Shown piece by piece: positions 35,501-48,534 of a stretch of 64,000 nt of DNA. Numbering within the stretch: the first letter of the stretch is position 1; each line of letters begins with the position of its first letter. This stretch comes from Cryptococcus deneoformans JEC21 (taxonomy: Eukaryota; Basidiomycota; Tremellomycetes; Tremellales; Cryptococcaceae): assembly GCF_000091045.1 (NCBI RefSeq), contig NC_006686.1:867501-931500 (forward strand), read 5' to 3'. The translations under genes and the position numbers were made by a program. The notes under the pieces are model-generated. The model saw only the letters and a list, made by a program, of their open reading frames with translations. It was not told the origin of the DNA and searched no databases.

Positions 35501-38500
35501 CCTTTGTCCACAAGATCATCGTGGGTTGCAAATACTGTTGAATCACTGTCATCCTCTGTCTCTTTCGAACTCGACCTCACAGATCTTGAGTACGGGTTTG
35601 ACATTGGTTGGAGTATGCCAGCAGTAGGTGTTACTGAGGCGTCATCGAGTTTCGCTGTAGCGATATCGGCAAAGGCAGCTGCGCCATCCGTAGTTGTATC
35701 GGAACTGAGTCCGATTATAGTCGTTTGCTTGTCGCTCGGTGCTTGAGTAGGAGCGACATCGTCTTTGGTCTCATGCTCTTCCGAAACCACTGAAGGTGTT
35801 CCGGCTAAAGCACTTCGCTCTAATGAACCGGGGGCATCTTGATTTGCAAAAAAACGTTTTAGGTGGGATGCGGTCACTGACAATTATCAGGTAACTTCCT
35901 TTTACAACAAGGGGATGATAAGACAACATACTTTTTTTCAGGTCTTTCTCTGTGGGCATGAAAGCCTTCTCAATGTCTGCAAAATCTACGCTGTTTTTGG
36001 TTAGCATTTTGCGCAAGGACAATGGGACATTCCGCTTACTCCCACTGGACTACTTTGTCTTGCAAAGCTCTCAATACGATGTTCAGTGATAGTACATCTG
36101 TAATTGGAGTGAGCTTATACGTCCTGTTCAACAGATTGATGATCTCTTCTCGGTCGCTGGCCGCTCGAACAAGCATAGATTCAACGTTTGCATTAAGACG
36201 GGATACCTATACAGAAATATCAGCGGCGCATCTAATTCGGTAGGCCCATTTACGCACTTTATCTGACTGCACGCCTTCCACGTCAATCGTTCTCAGCCGC
36301 GACGCCACTGAATCGAAGAATGCATAGATTTTCGCCAATGCGCTGTCGTATTCCCTATTCTTGAGTATCACCTTAGTCTCCGCCTTAATCTGTAGTTTGA
36401 TCGATGGCCGTACAGGCTCAAAGAGGTCGATCTGCTCATTATGTATCCTAATTGCCAAATTTCGGTGGGCATAATATCGAATTTGATCGCGAAATGCGTC
36501 ATGGGGACAAGAAAAACCAGCTCGAATCTCTGGTGGATAAAAGCATTGCTCCAGATAAGCGCCCCAAGACATTTTCCAAGTTTCTTCTCTCATGATGGTC
36601 GTGGGCGATGGGGTGGCACATTGTCGACAATAGGACCATGTGATGATTTGGTCTTCATGTCCTGGGGAAGGGCAAGGGAACTGATCTACGGCAATTTGCA
36701 GGCGACGTTGACCATGCACTAGTAAATGGTAATGGAAGAGTAGTAGACGTTCGCAGTTCTTGCTAGTACATTGGTCCGGAGCCACGATGGCAAGACTTTC
36801 GAGAAACTGGCCGACAGTCTGATCACCGGGCTGGTAATAATCGATATGCTGAAGAGACGGCTCCACACATGGCTTTTCAGCACCTTCACAACCCAGCGAT
36901 GACAAGTAAACAATGCCTTGATAGTTCTCAGGGCGGAGTTCTTCTGCAAATCTCCGCGTGTACCATTGCCATAGTCTGATCTGTTCTTGATGGGCATGTT
37001 CTACTTGCGCCAGCGCACTTTCTTGGGATACTTCTTGGGGCTTCCGAAGAATGTGATAAGGATCTCGTATTGGTGGTTTGCTTGTAGATGTCGTTGGATA
37101 GGCACTCATAGCATCATTAATCGGCACTTCAGAGGAGGTTCCAGCCGCTTCAGAAATCGATGTCGGGGCTAATGAGGCTGTCTCTGAATCGGTAGTCCCC
37201 ACTGTAGGAGCATTATCTTTTGATACCTCTGCCACTTTTGTTTCCTCTTCTAATATCTGCGCTGCCTCTGCTTCATCCCTGTTCACCCTCAGCTCTGACA
37301 ATCTCCGATCAAGCGCAGCCATCTTCGCCAAGATAGCAGGTGGGGGAAACATTATTGCTGCGGAAGAAGACAAAGCGACTGTCAGATAAGGTTCAAGGGA
37401 CTTAGCAATCTGTTTCGTCACTTCCAGAGCATCACGCTTCTCAAGTTGTTTGTCATCAAGCTGGATAGGATTGAGATTTGGCCTAGGAGTTGAAGAAGAT
37501 TCGGATACGAATTCGATATTATCAGGGGAAGTTATGGGTTTAAGGGTGGCGGTGGAATGAGAAAGTTGCGAAGGTGTGTCGCAAGAAGGACTACCTTCAG
37601 TGGGTGATCTATCGGAGTCGAGAAGGTCCAGAAGCTCGCGGTACTCCGTTGGGAGCACAGGCTTAGGTGGTGGAATGTTGTGTTCGTCGTTGTACATTAT
37701 CACCTCGTTTCTCAGATGATATGCCACGAGCGCCATGAAATCCGTGATCACTTTAACCTTGCGTAAAGTTGGCAAATCCGCACCGCGCAATATGATCGTG
37801 CAGCCTTGCTCCCTGCTTGCTCCTTCGAACCTCATTAAAGTTTTTCTTCTACCTGGGATAAGCTCATGATCAAAAGATTGAATCCTGAACTCTCCGCATC
37901 GACCCATTCTTGGCTCAAGGACGAGTCGATCCATCGAAGCAACAATATCTGCTTGAGTACATCTGGCCACCTGCTGGATAGCAGAAGCTTTGACGCTGCG
38001 AGCAAGCGCGACGTTAGCTTCTAGCAGGTAGTCGAGTGCGATTCGTGAAACAGAGGACTGGGCCAATACAATGTGAGGTCGGGCGTCAACGATGCGTTTC
38101 GTCAGTAACCGTAAATAATCTTTTTCCTGGGCGAGTATCGGATCCAACGACATAAACTGATTATCAACCCGGTGGTAATCTAAAGGGAAGGTGACCACCA
38201 TTATGCGCGGGTTAACAAGTCTCCTGGACATGGCTTTGTGGGCCACATTTTTGGTTATGACAATTCCGTCTACGTACTCCGAGTCACTGATTTTCCCACC
38301 TGGGACCTTTTTGATTTTGACATACGCTCGAACGTCAATATCATCCCCAGCGCGTACATTGGGCTGTAAGTTGAGAGGTACTTTGAGAATGAGATTGGTG
38401 AGAATTCGATGCCATTCATCGGCTTTGGGAAGTTCGGCACGTGCGATAGCTTGTGAAAGCATGAGTTTGAAATGTTGGAGGCTTGCGCCTGTTAACATTT

Positions 38501-40556
38501 CGGGTTGGTGTCTGCAAATTTCCAGATCAGCTTATGGCTGACAGCACGGCCTAGCCACACTACTCACGCGAAAGAGTGCGACCTCGCTCTCCAGAGTCCC
38601 TCCGACTTTTCTGAATCCAACAATGCAGTAAGGACTGCCTGATTCATCCTCGTCTTCAAACCAATGAGAGGATGACCTGAATCTTCGCGACTCAGTGGTG
38701 CTCTTTCTACATCGTCGTCTGTCGACATGGTATTCGTCCTAGGAAAGGGTGAACTTGTCGCATCTCTATGCGTGGCATGCAATGCGGAACCCGAGGTTTC
38801 CAACACAGGAGTGCTGACGCGACCATCTCCGTCAGCTTCTTCTTGGTCGGCAGCGACCTTTTGGTCCAGCTCTACGGGTCTCCTGAAGGGCGCTACAGTT
38901 GGCGGTCTTCCTGCCCATATACGATCATCTCCAGTGGGTGTTGGTGGCCCGCCGACTTCATTGAGAATGAAGGCTCTCTCCGCATCAAGACGACCATCGT
39001 CCCATTGCATGGGAACCGAGGCCTCGTCAATGGCCATAAGTGAGTCGTTAGGATGGGAGCTAAATAGCTGGCTTGCGGCAAAGGGGGATTTAGCATACGG
39101 CATCTCTGGGGACATTGCAGTGTTGAGAAATGCTCGGTCGGATATACTCGGATAACGGTGAACGGACGTAGAGAATGAATTGATTGACCGACGGTCATCG
39201 TCGTCGTCGTCCTTGTACTCTTCCATAATCTTGAGACAAAGATTGCAAACCCTTACAACTCCTTCCTGGCCAAAACGACGAGCACCGATGATATTGGATG
39301 CACAACGAGAGCAGAATATCTGACCGCATATCCGGCAATGATGCTTCCTTCGCCATGCCGTGAAAACCTTTCAAGTGGCCTTATTAGCGACCGTTTCACA
39401 TATAGATTAGCCCACTCACTGATTTGCAGTCGTAACATTCCTTGCAATGCTCGTCCGCCATCCAGTATTGTTTACTTAAGCCGTCTCCTTTCATCCTTTT
39501 GATAATCCTGCTGACACTATTCAGCCTCTTGACGGCCCCCATGCTTCTCACGCTTCTGGTGTCATCTTGTGCTAAAGGGAATCCAGGAACGTAGCTATGA
39601 CTCTGAGTTAATTCGGCGTTGGCAGCTATCATACCGGAAATGGAAAGGGAAGAAGGTGAATCGGGAAGGGTCGCAACAGATGATCTACGAAGGCGTTTAT
39701 TTTGGCCTGTCGACAGAGGATTGGTGTGAATGTGGTGAGGTAGCGGGGTTGGAGCGCGCGAGGAAGAGGATATAGAGTTTTGACGGTTGACGTTACCTCG
39801 ATGTGGAACCTTGGCACTCGGAAAGGGAATTGGTCTAGCAGGAGAAGAAATAGGTTCCTTGCTCGCAGTCTGCACTGTCGTTGTCACGGGCGAAATAGTA
39901 ACCTGCGCAGGAGCGACACCGGATGGACGCCAGTGTGGCCCTCCAGAAGCGACAGCGCGCTTCGGCCCTGAAATAGAGACTTGGGACGAGGCAACAGATG
40001 CGGGGACGGGTGGGTGAGAATTTGAGCTACCGAAAGTATTGACAGGACCGATAGGCGGATTCAGGGACTGGTCATGCGAAGTATGGATAGACAAGTTTGA
40101 GGGATGGGCTGTGGACTGTGTTGAGGGCAGCGCCTCTGCGGCTGTAGCTACAACGGCGCTGATCGAACCAGCCGACTGCCCGTGCATGCGTTGCTGCTGC
40201 TCAACTGCTGAGTTCGGAAGTGCACCTTGAGCAGCCGTCTGAATCCTGTTCTTCATGACTGCCTCTGCAATGGCCTGCGCCTCTGTCTGACCACCTTCCC
40301 TGGGCGGAGCGATGGGGTTCGAATCCCGGTCATGAGCGAATTTGTTTTCACCTTCTATCGAGAGGGGTAGCCTGTCGGAGCTGGCATGGGAATTTTGGGT
40401 AGGAGGTTGGGATATACCTGATGCAAATGTTTGCTTCACCTTTGAAAGGAATGCTGGAAGTATTCCCTGCTCTGGTTCATCCTGAAAGGGGTTCGGAAAG
40501 GTGGTGAGGTGAGATGAGGGTGGGATGGAATGCTCTGAGTAGGAGGAGGAAGGCAT
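32566..40556 (-). CDS. FAB1: Phosphatidylinositol-3-phosphate 5-kinase FAB1/PIKfyve
   Basis: Makes PI(3,5)P2 on vacuolar/endosomal membranes. It starts at 40556 and runs about 8 kb to the stop at 32566, giving roughly 2,400 residues. After a Ser/Pro-rich N-terminus comes a FYVE domain: [16 protein letters not shown], then the hallmark [10 protein letters not shown], then [10 protein letters not shown] and VRVCNLC. The TCP1/Cpn60-like domain has [38 protein letters not shown] and [14 protein letters not shown] Cys-rich CCR-type region follows, with [15 protein letters not shown]. The C-terminal lipid-kinase domain has [25 protein letters not shown], the DLKGSTRNR loop, [12 protein letters not shown] and [14 protein letters not shown]. 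Convergent with CCH1. Confidence 0.95.
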
Positions 40557-41485
40557 TAGGGGCTACAAAGAATTTGCCACTGGGCAGGTTGGAAGAGCAG
40601 GTGAGTCAATCACCGGCCAGCCAGCATCAGCAACAGAGCTATTGTGTGGATCAAGTGAACAACTACTGCGTCAGCGAGCACGCGAATCAAGGCCGCCGAG
40701 GCACAGTGGGCGGAGGCGGGAACAATAATCAACAACAACAAAAAACACACTCTTCGGCTGTCTCCGCCGTTCAGCATTATAATTACGTACTATATTTTTA
40801 CATAACACGTCAACGCGACAAACGGGTCGTCGCCTTTTGATCCATGAGAACATGAGAACCTCAGCTTGATCCCGGACTTCGAGCGACGTCTTTCACAAAA
40901 CGTGCGTACAGCGTGCGTCGTGCGTCGTGCAGCAGCCTTGCTGGCGCAGTCGATTAAAGCAGCACCAGCAATCAGCAATTATTTATTAACACTCCTTCCT
41001 TCCCCATCAGAAAATGATGTCATCTCACGACTTATAACAACACGGATCGTCCATAATAATAATAAACATCCTTTGCCCTCTTTCCTAAAATTATCGCAAT
41101 AGCGACCCCTTGATTTGTTGGCAGAGAGTTTCCTGCTTTGATGTCCCTTATAAATCCGCTTGATATCTCTGTAATGAAGATGACGGATGTTCCGACTTAA
41201 CAGAAGTTTAGACGCCTCTATAATGGTCTATGGTTATGATTCAAAGGGACAGGATTTCACCGCGTTCGCCGACCGGCGGGCTACGTGTATCATTTTGTGC
41301 CACTGGTCACTACTAGTCACTGGGCGTTGTAATCGGACAGAGTGAGGGCCTCGTGACTTGTATATGTTCGTCCCAGCAGCACATAAACCATTCTTTTGAT
41401 TCCCAATTGCTAAGCTTGCAAGTTACTGCTTACTCTGCTTTAAGAAGACTCTAGAACCATCGACAGTTAACAGCCATTGCCAACG
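40557..41485. other. Intergenic stretch upstream of FAB1
   Basis: Divergent region between FAB1 and a small orphan gene. It contains a GTGCGTC-rich run at about 40901-40930, an AAC/AAT-rich patch near 40730 and a short ATA repeat near 41055. No open frame here looks coding. Probably promoter and 5' untranslated sequence of FAB1. Confidence 0.45.
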
Positions 41486-42153
41486 ATGACACAGTGTTCG
41501 AAAGACGAAACCCTTATTCAGGAAATACATGTCCGAGTAAGTGATGCTACCGGCCCAAATAATGATAGCACGAAGAAGGCCCAAATGTTTCCCAACTGAT
41601 ATTATGTCATCGAAGATCGTTGAGCGACAAGGACATGAAGAGAGCTCCTGGGACGGCTGCATCTCAGTATACTCTCAGTTGAAGAGTATCTTTGAAGTAT
41701 GGAATGATGACGTACATGAAGACGAAGACATCGATTCTTATAGGTAGGCTAACGTCCTGCTTGTATTTCCGTCGAGCAAGTCTTCTGATTGCAGGCTAGG
41801 TTTACCGTGTATCTGGAAGGAACAGGAAAGCCGGGAACCGTGGTGAATGGCGACGAAGTGAGTCGTATCTATATTTATAAGCCCACTCATATACCGCCAC
41901 GATACCGGTCATGACGGGGAGTCATCAGCTGAAACTAGCTTCTGCCCCGTCTCCTAGAGCTGCATGTCATTGGGAATTCACGACCAGGGTATTATTTTTG
42001 CTTCACGGATTGAAGTTCCAGAACACAGGCCCCAACAAATGGCAACAAGTACGCGCGTTGCCATGCGCATATAAAGTCAAGCCTATAGTACGAGCATTAA
42101 GGGATGGTGATTGGGAGGAACTAATGGACAATTTCTCTACTCTGCATCAGTGA
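41486..42153 (+). CDS. Small orphan protein, four exons (tentative)
   Basis: I do not recognise this protein. A consistent model exists: exons 41486-41536, 41616-41711, 41795-41857 and 41929-42153, every intron in phase 0 with GT-AG borders, giving 144 residues. Introns one and two carry good branch-like sequences (AACTGAT, GCTAAC). The product has an acidic middle (IFEVWNDD), a segment FTVYLEGTGKPGTVVNGDE and a C-terminal part with PNKWQQVRALPCAYKVKP and DGDWEELMDNF. There is no signal peptide or membrane helix. The donor of exon 2 could instead be the GTAGGC at 41745, but that breaks the frame. It could also be a degraded gene or a non-coding transcript. Convergent with epsilon-COP. Confidence 0.42.
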
Positions 42154-42312
42154 GACCTGATCAGGGGTCTTCATGACTGAACGCTTCTGAAGGAATACGA
42201 GGTAGCACCATACACACAGCACGCGATGTCATTATTCTATTGTTCATACAAAACCCAGCATTTCAGGCTAGTCCTCAACTTTCATCCAACTCGCCCGCGT
42301 TTCTTCATTTTC

Positions 42313-43498
42313 TATGCGGATACCGCATATTTGGCAGCAGCTTCATCGAACAGCTTATTCTTCTCAATGAGATCGAGGGCATAGGGGTGTTGCTTTGCGG
42401 TCGTAACCAGCTTCCTGCAAGAGCAGTCAGTAAATAATGCCATCTTGACATCAAATGAAAGACTGACTCCGCAAAGCCCTCAGCGCCAACCGAAGCGCCA
42501 ACAGCCAGAACATCGCTGCTACTCTGCCCTGCCTTACTCTGGGATGCTTCCACAATGTCGGCCTTGGCCTCATCGACGTGACCTAAGAGAAGGTGTGCGG
42601 CAGCGTGCGAAGCTAAAACAGGAGCGGTGCGACCATTGGGAAGCTGATAAAGCTCTTCGTAAAAGTAGTAGGATTGATGAAGAGGTTGAGATCCCTGGAA
42701 CTCATGTCAGCTTGCACTAATAAGCTAAACGAATAAGAAGGCGTACAGTCTTGAGCCCAATCCAAGCTTCCATAGCCTGAATAAGCATAGAGTCACTCCC
42801 GAATTTCTTGGCGGAGTTGTAAGTAGCTTGCGCAAGATCTCGGCGATTGAGAGAAAGAAGAAGCTGGACAAGGATGGCAATACTGTCATGAAATGGAACT
42901 CGGTTAGCTGACAGGCGCCATCATCTTTGATGAACTTACCACTCCAGATCATCCTTAGCCGCGCCCTCTGTCAAAGTAGCCACAGCCTCTTCGTTCTCTC
43001 CCACAAGGATAAACACGCTAGCAGCAATGGCTCTTACGGTCTTCTCCTCCTCCTCATCGTTTCCACCTTCACATTCCAATACCAAGTCCCTAACCTCTTC
43101 TACCTTTTCCTCTCTGGCATCTTCCTCCGCTTCATGGATAGAGGCGAACGCGTCAACTGCACGCGCAGAAAGAGGTACGGGTGAGAGCGAAAGGAAGGGT
43201 GCGAGGATAGCGTGGGCAGATGAGGGGGATGGAGACGGAAGCGCAAGATGAGAGCGAGCAATATAGAGAGCACGGTGGAGTGATGAAGGGTCGTCTGAAG
43301 GTGTGTGGGGGTATTCTGAGGCTTCAGAGATACAGGCTATGCAGAGTCAGTGGGGAATGATATCGTTTATCGTCGGTCGGTGACGAACCTTGGTATGACG
43401 CTGCAAGTGAGGGTTAGCTGTGAGATGAAGGGAAGAACGAGAGTACACTCACCCTGGTAGAAGAGCTGCTTGACGTGGTATAAGGGGTCTGCCTCCAT
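42313..43498 (-). CDS. SEC28: Coatomer subunit epsilon
   Basis: Subunit of the COPI coat acting in Golgi-to-ER transport. It starts at 43498 (MEADPLYHVKQLFYQG); the following short exons join QASYQ to ACISEASEY. The body is a TPR-like helical array: LHRALYIARSHLAL, VFILVGENEEAVATL, IAILVQLLLSLNRRDLAQATYNSAKK and MLIQAMEAWIGLKT. Then comes YYFYEELYQLPNGRTAPVLASHAAAHLLLGHVDEAKADI, which is strongly typical of epsilon-COP, and a last exon with LVTTAKQHPYALDLIEKNKLFDEAAAKY. About 300 residues, the usual length. A longer upstream frame with an earlier ATG exists, but it lacks family similarity. Confidence 0.88.
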
Positions 43499-43780
43499 GT
43501 TTGAGATGCTTTTGCTGCTGTATCGGCGCGATGGCTGTATAGGTGAGCGACTGACAGCGAGCGCGAAGCGCCAGTTGAGGGCAGCGGCTGCTGCCTGCTG
43601 GTGCCACCAGGGCACGTGTTACGTAAACACATTCAAGGAGAATTAATTAATGCATGCAAATGTCATTACGGAACATGATGATAAAAGTTACAATCGATAT
43701 GAGCTTTCGCTATATGCTTATGATGCCTATACAACCTAAATGCAGTCTATGCAGGAACCACGAGCGCAGAGGGGCACAGT

Positions 43781-45125
43781 TCAGAAAAACAGAGGTTCGG
43801 GACACATGGTATCCCCTTCTTTGAGTTCTCGTAACCTTTTGTCGACGAGCTCCTTTTCCTCCTACAAGGTCTACCATCAGTCGAACTGACGGGCAAGCAC
43901 ATTCTCTTCGAACATACCTCTGTTAAAGGTCCACAGACTTCTGGGTGGCAGGGAAAGTAGGTGCCATTCACTCGCGTATGGGCTGTTTCGTATAGACGCT
44001 GCAAACGCTCGGCTAAGGGAGGATGGGCAGGGGCACATACTGAAATTAGAGCCCATCAGCACATGAGCTTGTCGAATTCGCGAAGAAATCTGAAGGTATC
44101 GGGCCATTCCGAAGAACCAAAACTCACTATCAGTCACCCTTTTGGCCCATATGAAATAGGCCTGCACTCGTTTCATACCCCATCCCACTGGTGGGCTACG
44201 TCGGATTGACTCAAGATTGTGCAATTTACTTTATGAAACGAAATCAGTAATGCGCATCAGCTGCGGTCACTGACCTACTCACTCTGCCAACTTGACTTGT
44301 TGAGCCTGTTTGGACTTTGAAGGAGCTGCACGCAATTGCTCGACCTTGCGCTGAAGGCCATCCAGTGCAGTATTGTCGGTACATTCCTAAATAGGGTAAG
44401 CCTCTCCCTACATAATAAGAACAAAGTACTCACCTCCACAATTCGTGCCACATCAATTCCAAATTGGTCTGCAATTTCTTCTGTCCAGCGGTTAGCTATG
44501 TAACCGGACACGGTACTTTTCCTGCTTTCAGAAACTCACCTATAGTCGTACATGTGTCTTCGACAGTATCATGAAGGATTGCAGCTTGCAAAACGTGAAC
44601 GTCGGTGATGCCAGTTGACGATAAATAGTTTGCCACAGACTACACCGCAAGTTGACAATGAGTGTTATGGAACTCGGTTGCTGTTAAGCTGCATATATGC
44701 AGGAACGTACAATCGGATGGTTGATACTAACATAAAGGTCAGAATGCTCATGAGTGGAAATGGACCATCTGTTACTCACTATGGGGATTGATCGACATCT
44801 TTTCTTCTTTGGCAAGAATGTTTCTGCGATATTGTCCGTTGGCACCGATGCGGTCGATGAACCGAAATGCACTTACTCTAGCAGCAAAATCCAAAGTGCG
44901 AAGGAGTAAACTCAGGTCACTTTCCCCATGCAGCCTCCCCGGAGTAGAAGCCGTAGGTGATCCGTTTGCGCTGAGACTCCGGCTGACTGGAGGTGTTGGA
45001 GTAAAGCTCCTGGCGGGGGGTGTGCGAATGAGTTCTACCTCTGAGTAGGATGGAGAGCGTAGGGGTGGGTTCAGGAGAACGTTTGTGGTGGTGGGAGAGG
45101 AGTTTATGGAGACACTGTTGGGCAT
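43781..45125 (-). CDS. MESH1: MESH1-type HD-domain hydrolase (SpoT homolog)
   Basis: HD-fold metal-dependent hydrolase related to bacterial SpoT. Animal MESH1 removes the 3' pyrophosphate of ppGpp and has NADPH phosphatase activity. The start at 45125 opens a Ser/Pro/Thr-rich extension of about 75 residues, then LLRTLDFAAR. Splicing joins this to KHSCQRRKDVDQSP and YINHPI, matching the family's ARKHRxQxRKD...PYINHPI. Then come VANYLSSTGITDVHVLQAAILHDTVEDT, with the HD pair, and TTIGE, FGIDVARIVEE, VKLA and a helix with GWGMKRVQAYFIWAKRV. About seven introns, about 315 residues. The bacterial synthetase and TGS domains are absent, as in MESH1. The 176-bp promoter is shared with NAA25. Confidence 0.87.
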
Positions 45126-45301
45126 GGTGTGAGTGGAATACTATGGGCAGTGAGTTGGCAAGAGAAGATGCGATTATGACGCACCTTGGCAGCGCCAATG
45201 GGGAGGGACGAATTTCTGGGTTGATTACGTATTTCCCGGCAAAGGGAGACAGAAAAGGCGAAGAACGACGGCGAGTAACTTGTCAACAACAGCAAACAGC
45301 C

Positions 45302-48300
45302 ATGTCCAGACAGCTTCTAGCATGGGAGACAGAGGAGCGCAAGCTCCAGTCTGTATACGGTACGTCTCCCCGGCATACATTCACAGCTCACAAGCGCAGA
45401 CGATATCTCCCTCCACCGCATCGTCCCTGCACAACAAACTATCGCCCGCTACCTCAAGAAGCACCCCAAGTCTCAGCCAGCTCTCATCGTCAACATGTAC
45501 ATCATGCAGAAAACGGGCGCAGAGGAAAGCGACATTCTCCAGGTCTACAAGCAAATTCAGGCACTCGCCGGACCTAAGAAGGAAATGACGGGCAGAGGCG
45601 TATGGTGGTGTACTCTTACCCTCAGGAACATGGGCAGACGCAAGTAGCAGATTCAGTCGACTGACAGAAACATGAGCTGATGGACTTGTAGTGGACCTTG
45701 CCCAGAAAGTGTACCAAGACCTGTATGACCTCCATCCAGAAACATACCAACTCCTTGAACAGGTTTTCTTGCATTCAGCGGCCGCTTGGGATGTGTCTAC
45801 TATGGTGCAGAGCAGCCGGAAGATGTTCAATGCTACCCGTGATCCCAAATGGGCCCGATTGGCCGCTTGGGCTGAATGGGTTCAGGTGCGTCCTTCCGTC
45901 TGGATTTCAATAGCTCGGCTGACGTGTCGCCGTTTAACAGAAAGCCCCTCAACCTACCCCTTCCAACCCTTATCCATGTCCAGCACCCGCAAACTCTCTG
46001 AAAATTGCCCAAGTGCTCCTTTCTACAACAGGCAACACATGCGAGACTTCGGACATTTTTTGGCTTCGCGCCCAGATCCTTTTATCCAGTGACCAGCCTG
46101 GCGATTTGTTGACGCTGGCCAGACAGCAGGCACAGGAGGGAAGTTTGGCGAGGCTTTGGTGGAGGATGGAGACTGTCAAGGCTGCCGTGGCAAGATGTGG
46201 AAAAGAAGGGCAGAAGGAATGGGAGGCAGAAAGGGAATGGGTCGCGGGGATGTTGCAAAAAGATGACGGATCGTATGTGCGACTTGATAGCCTATCGCCC
46301 GTAGAAACTTACACCACTACACAGACAGCGCAACTATGCGTTCTACCGATATCTACTGTTGGCTACGCAAAATTCTACCGATCCTGACTCCATGCGAAGC
46401 ACCACTGCTCTACTCAAGTCCTTGGTTGAGCAGATCGGTCAAAAGGAACGTGCGCCCCAGCTTGCCCAGCTGGAGTTTGACATGGTTCTTCACGACACAA
46501 AATTCGCTTCCGAGACGGATATCTCTTCTCATCTGATGGACGACGAGGAATGGCTGGACAAAGTTGAACAGTACTGGAACCGCTGGGGTTCGAAGGGATC
46601 GATCGTTACAGAGTTAATAGCGATTTCACGGGAGAACGAGAAGCGGAAGACGATGGTCGAGAACTTTTTGAAAGCTCGTGCTGTTCAGCAGCACCATGAT
46701 GAAACCTCCTTCAAAGAAATTTCAAATGCTTACATCATTCTCCTCATGGAGAAGGACGCGGACTGGATGCCAACAAACGAAGATATCGAAAAGTACTGGA
46801 GACTGTATCTCGAAGGACTCCAATATGGTGAGGAGACATATTCTCGTATATCTTCATACGCTCATTAAAAGCTTGAGTATAGGTAGAAATCTTGCGAAGA
46901 CCGATGTCCAATCATCTGATCCCATTGGTTTGCTTACAGTCAACCTCTTGCTTATCATGTGGCACTCTTCGCCAAAGAACATGGTACCACTGTATAAGTC
47001 CATCCTTTGTTTGGAGAAGATTTGTCAAGAAAGCCCCATATGTATGCATGCGCACTACCTGTTAATCCGTTTATACAGGTTAATCGGTAAGTCTAGTAGA
47101 ATGCCTTCATAGCGATGTGCTGAATATTCTTGTAGGCGCTGCATCCCTTATAGGACCGCATCTGACCACACTCGGCCTGTCTGAAATTCAACTCGATAAT
47201 CTTTTGCATGTCATTGTTGAACGGGGAGCCATTGAAGCCCTGATGGCCAAGAACGTCGGCATCTGGTCAAGTCACACCGATAAAGCCCTTAATATGTACC
47301 AGCGTACCGCTTCCGACGTAAGTTTTGTTCCTTTTGTGGATTAATCGCGTCACAGGCTAACGACGCGGGGCCGCCTAGTTTCCCGAGTACGTTAAAGAAT
47401 GCCTCGGCAATGAAACCTATTCCAAAATCACATCCATCAGGCATCTCGCCTCCTCTCTCCATGATTCTCTCTCCTCCCATGTCCTTGCAATTGAGCAAGC
47501 CCGCCTTCACGCCTTCAATTCCCCAACCGTGCCTTTCCCACCCCAATTGACCAGACGTTTACAGAAATCGCTGAAGGCCGAAATGATCGATTTGAGGAAC
47601 TGGGATCTCATTCAAGAGATTGGCGGTAAACGGAAACTCACAAAGGATATTACGGAACTAGGTGGGAGGCCAATAGCAGACGACTGGGTGAAGATTATGG
47701 GACGATTCTGGCTGGTTGTTGGCGAGTTTATCAATAATGGACAAGTTTTAGATTTGGAGTTTGAAGGTTTAGTTAGTATTTTATCTCTGCTGCAAGGCAA
47801 TCAATCAAGTCACATGCTGATGCTTGACTTAGGAAGCTTTATTAGATCACGAGCAAGCCTTGGTTGAAAGTGGATCTAATGTGCTCAAGGCTGCATCCAA
47901 GGCATTAAAGCCCTCAACTGAGGCTGCCGAATCTGAAGAACAAGAAAAGTCACTCAAAGGCATATTCAGTGGTAAGTGATGGACATTAGTGTTGCTGAAT
48001 AGATGAAATGACTCACCGACTCGTGGTAGAAAATATTCGCATCTGTTGTGGTGACCACACCTCGCGGTGGTCATTGATACAGTCGTATATCTCTCTTGCT
48101 CAAGTATGTGGCCTTTTTTTTTTGGTTATTTAGGACCGTTGCGAGGTCTGGCTAATACAACCGAAAAGCTCATCAAGATCACTGATCTGGTCCTTTCACG
48201 CGCTACGGAAGCCGCTAAGCCTGTGAAAGGCAAAAAGAAACCGACCCAACTTTCAGCTTTCATTGCCGATCTTAGGAACGAAATACAAGATTTGAAAAAT

Positions 48301-48534
48301 ACTACTATGGTGGAATTGAACAAGCGACTGGATGCTGTTCGAGGAGAGGATGAGGTCAAGTGGGACTGTCTAAGCAGCTTGTTCGATGTAAGTTGTTCAT
48401 GTCGATGTGCAACCACGATGATGGCTGATATAAGGTAGGAGGATGTTTATCTCCAGGATGTTTTCGAGAATCTTATGAATGCTCGCAAGGCGTCTTTGGA
48501 CAATCTTAAACCATTACTCACTACCAAAAAGTAA
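45302..48534 (+). CDS. MDM20: NatB auxiliary subunit NAA25/MDM20
   Basis: Ribosome-anchoring subunit of the NatB N-terminal acetyltransferase. More than ten exons, roughly 850 residues of TPR-like helices. Supporting pieces are TIARYLKKHPKSQPALIVNMYIMQKTG near the start, VYQDLYDLHPETYQLLEQVFLH, RDPKWARLAAWAEW and NYAFYRYLLLATQNSTDPD. The best-conserved part is near 47380-47520: FPEYVKECLGNETYSKI followed by SIRHLASSLHDSLSSHVLAIEQARL. The first intron removes 30-50 nt after the codons for KLQS; its exact donor is uncertain. The stop at 48534 follows LLTTKK. Convergent with the OCH1-like gene. Confidence 0.87.

Noticed and set aside
40318..40328. GGTTCGAATCCC, a perfect tRNA B-box/T-loop match on the plus strand
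   Set aside because: The flanking T stem pairs at only three positions, no acceptor stem or A box fits, and the site lies inside a coding exon of FAB1.
43367..43615. Upstream ATG extending epsilon-COP by about 40 residues
   Set aside because: The extension has no family similarity. MEADPLYHVKQLFYQG is the normal family start.
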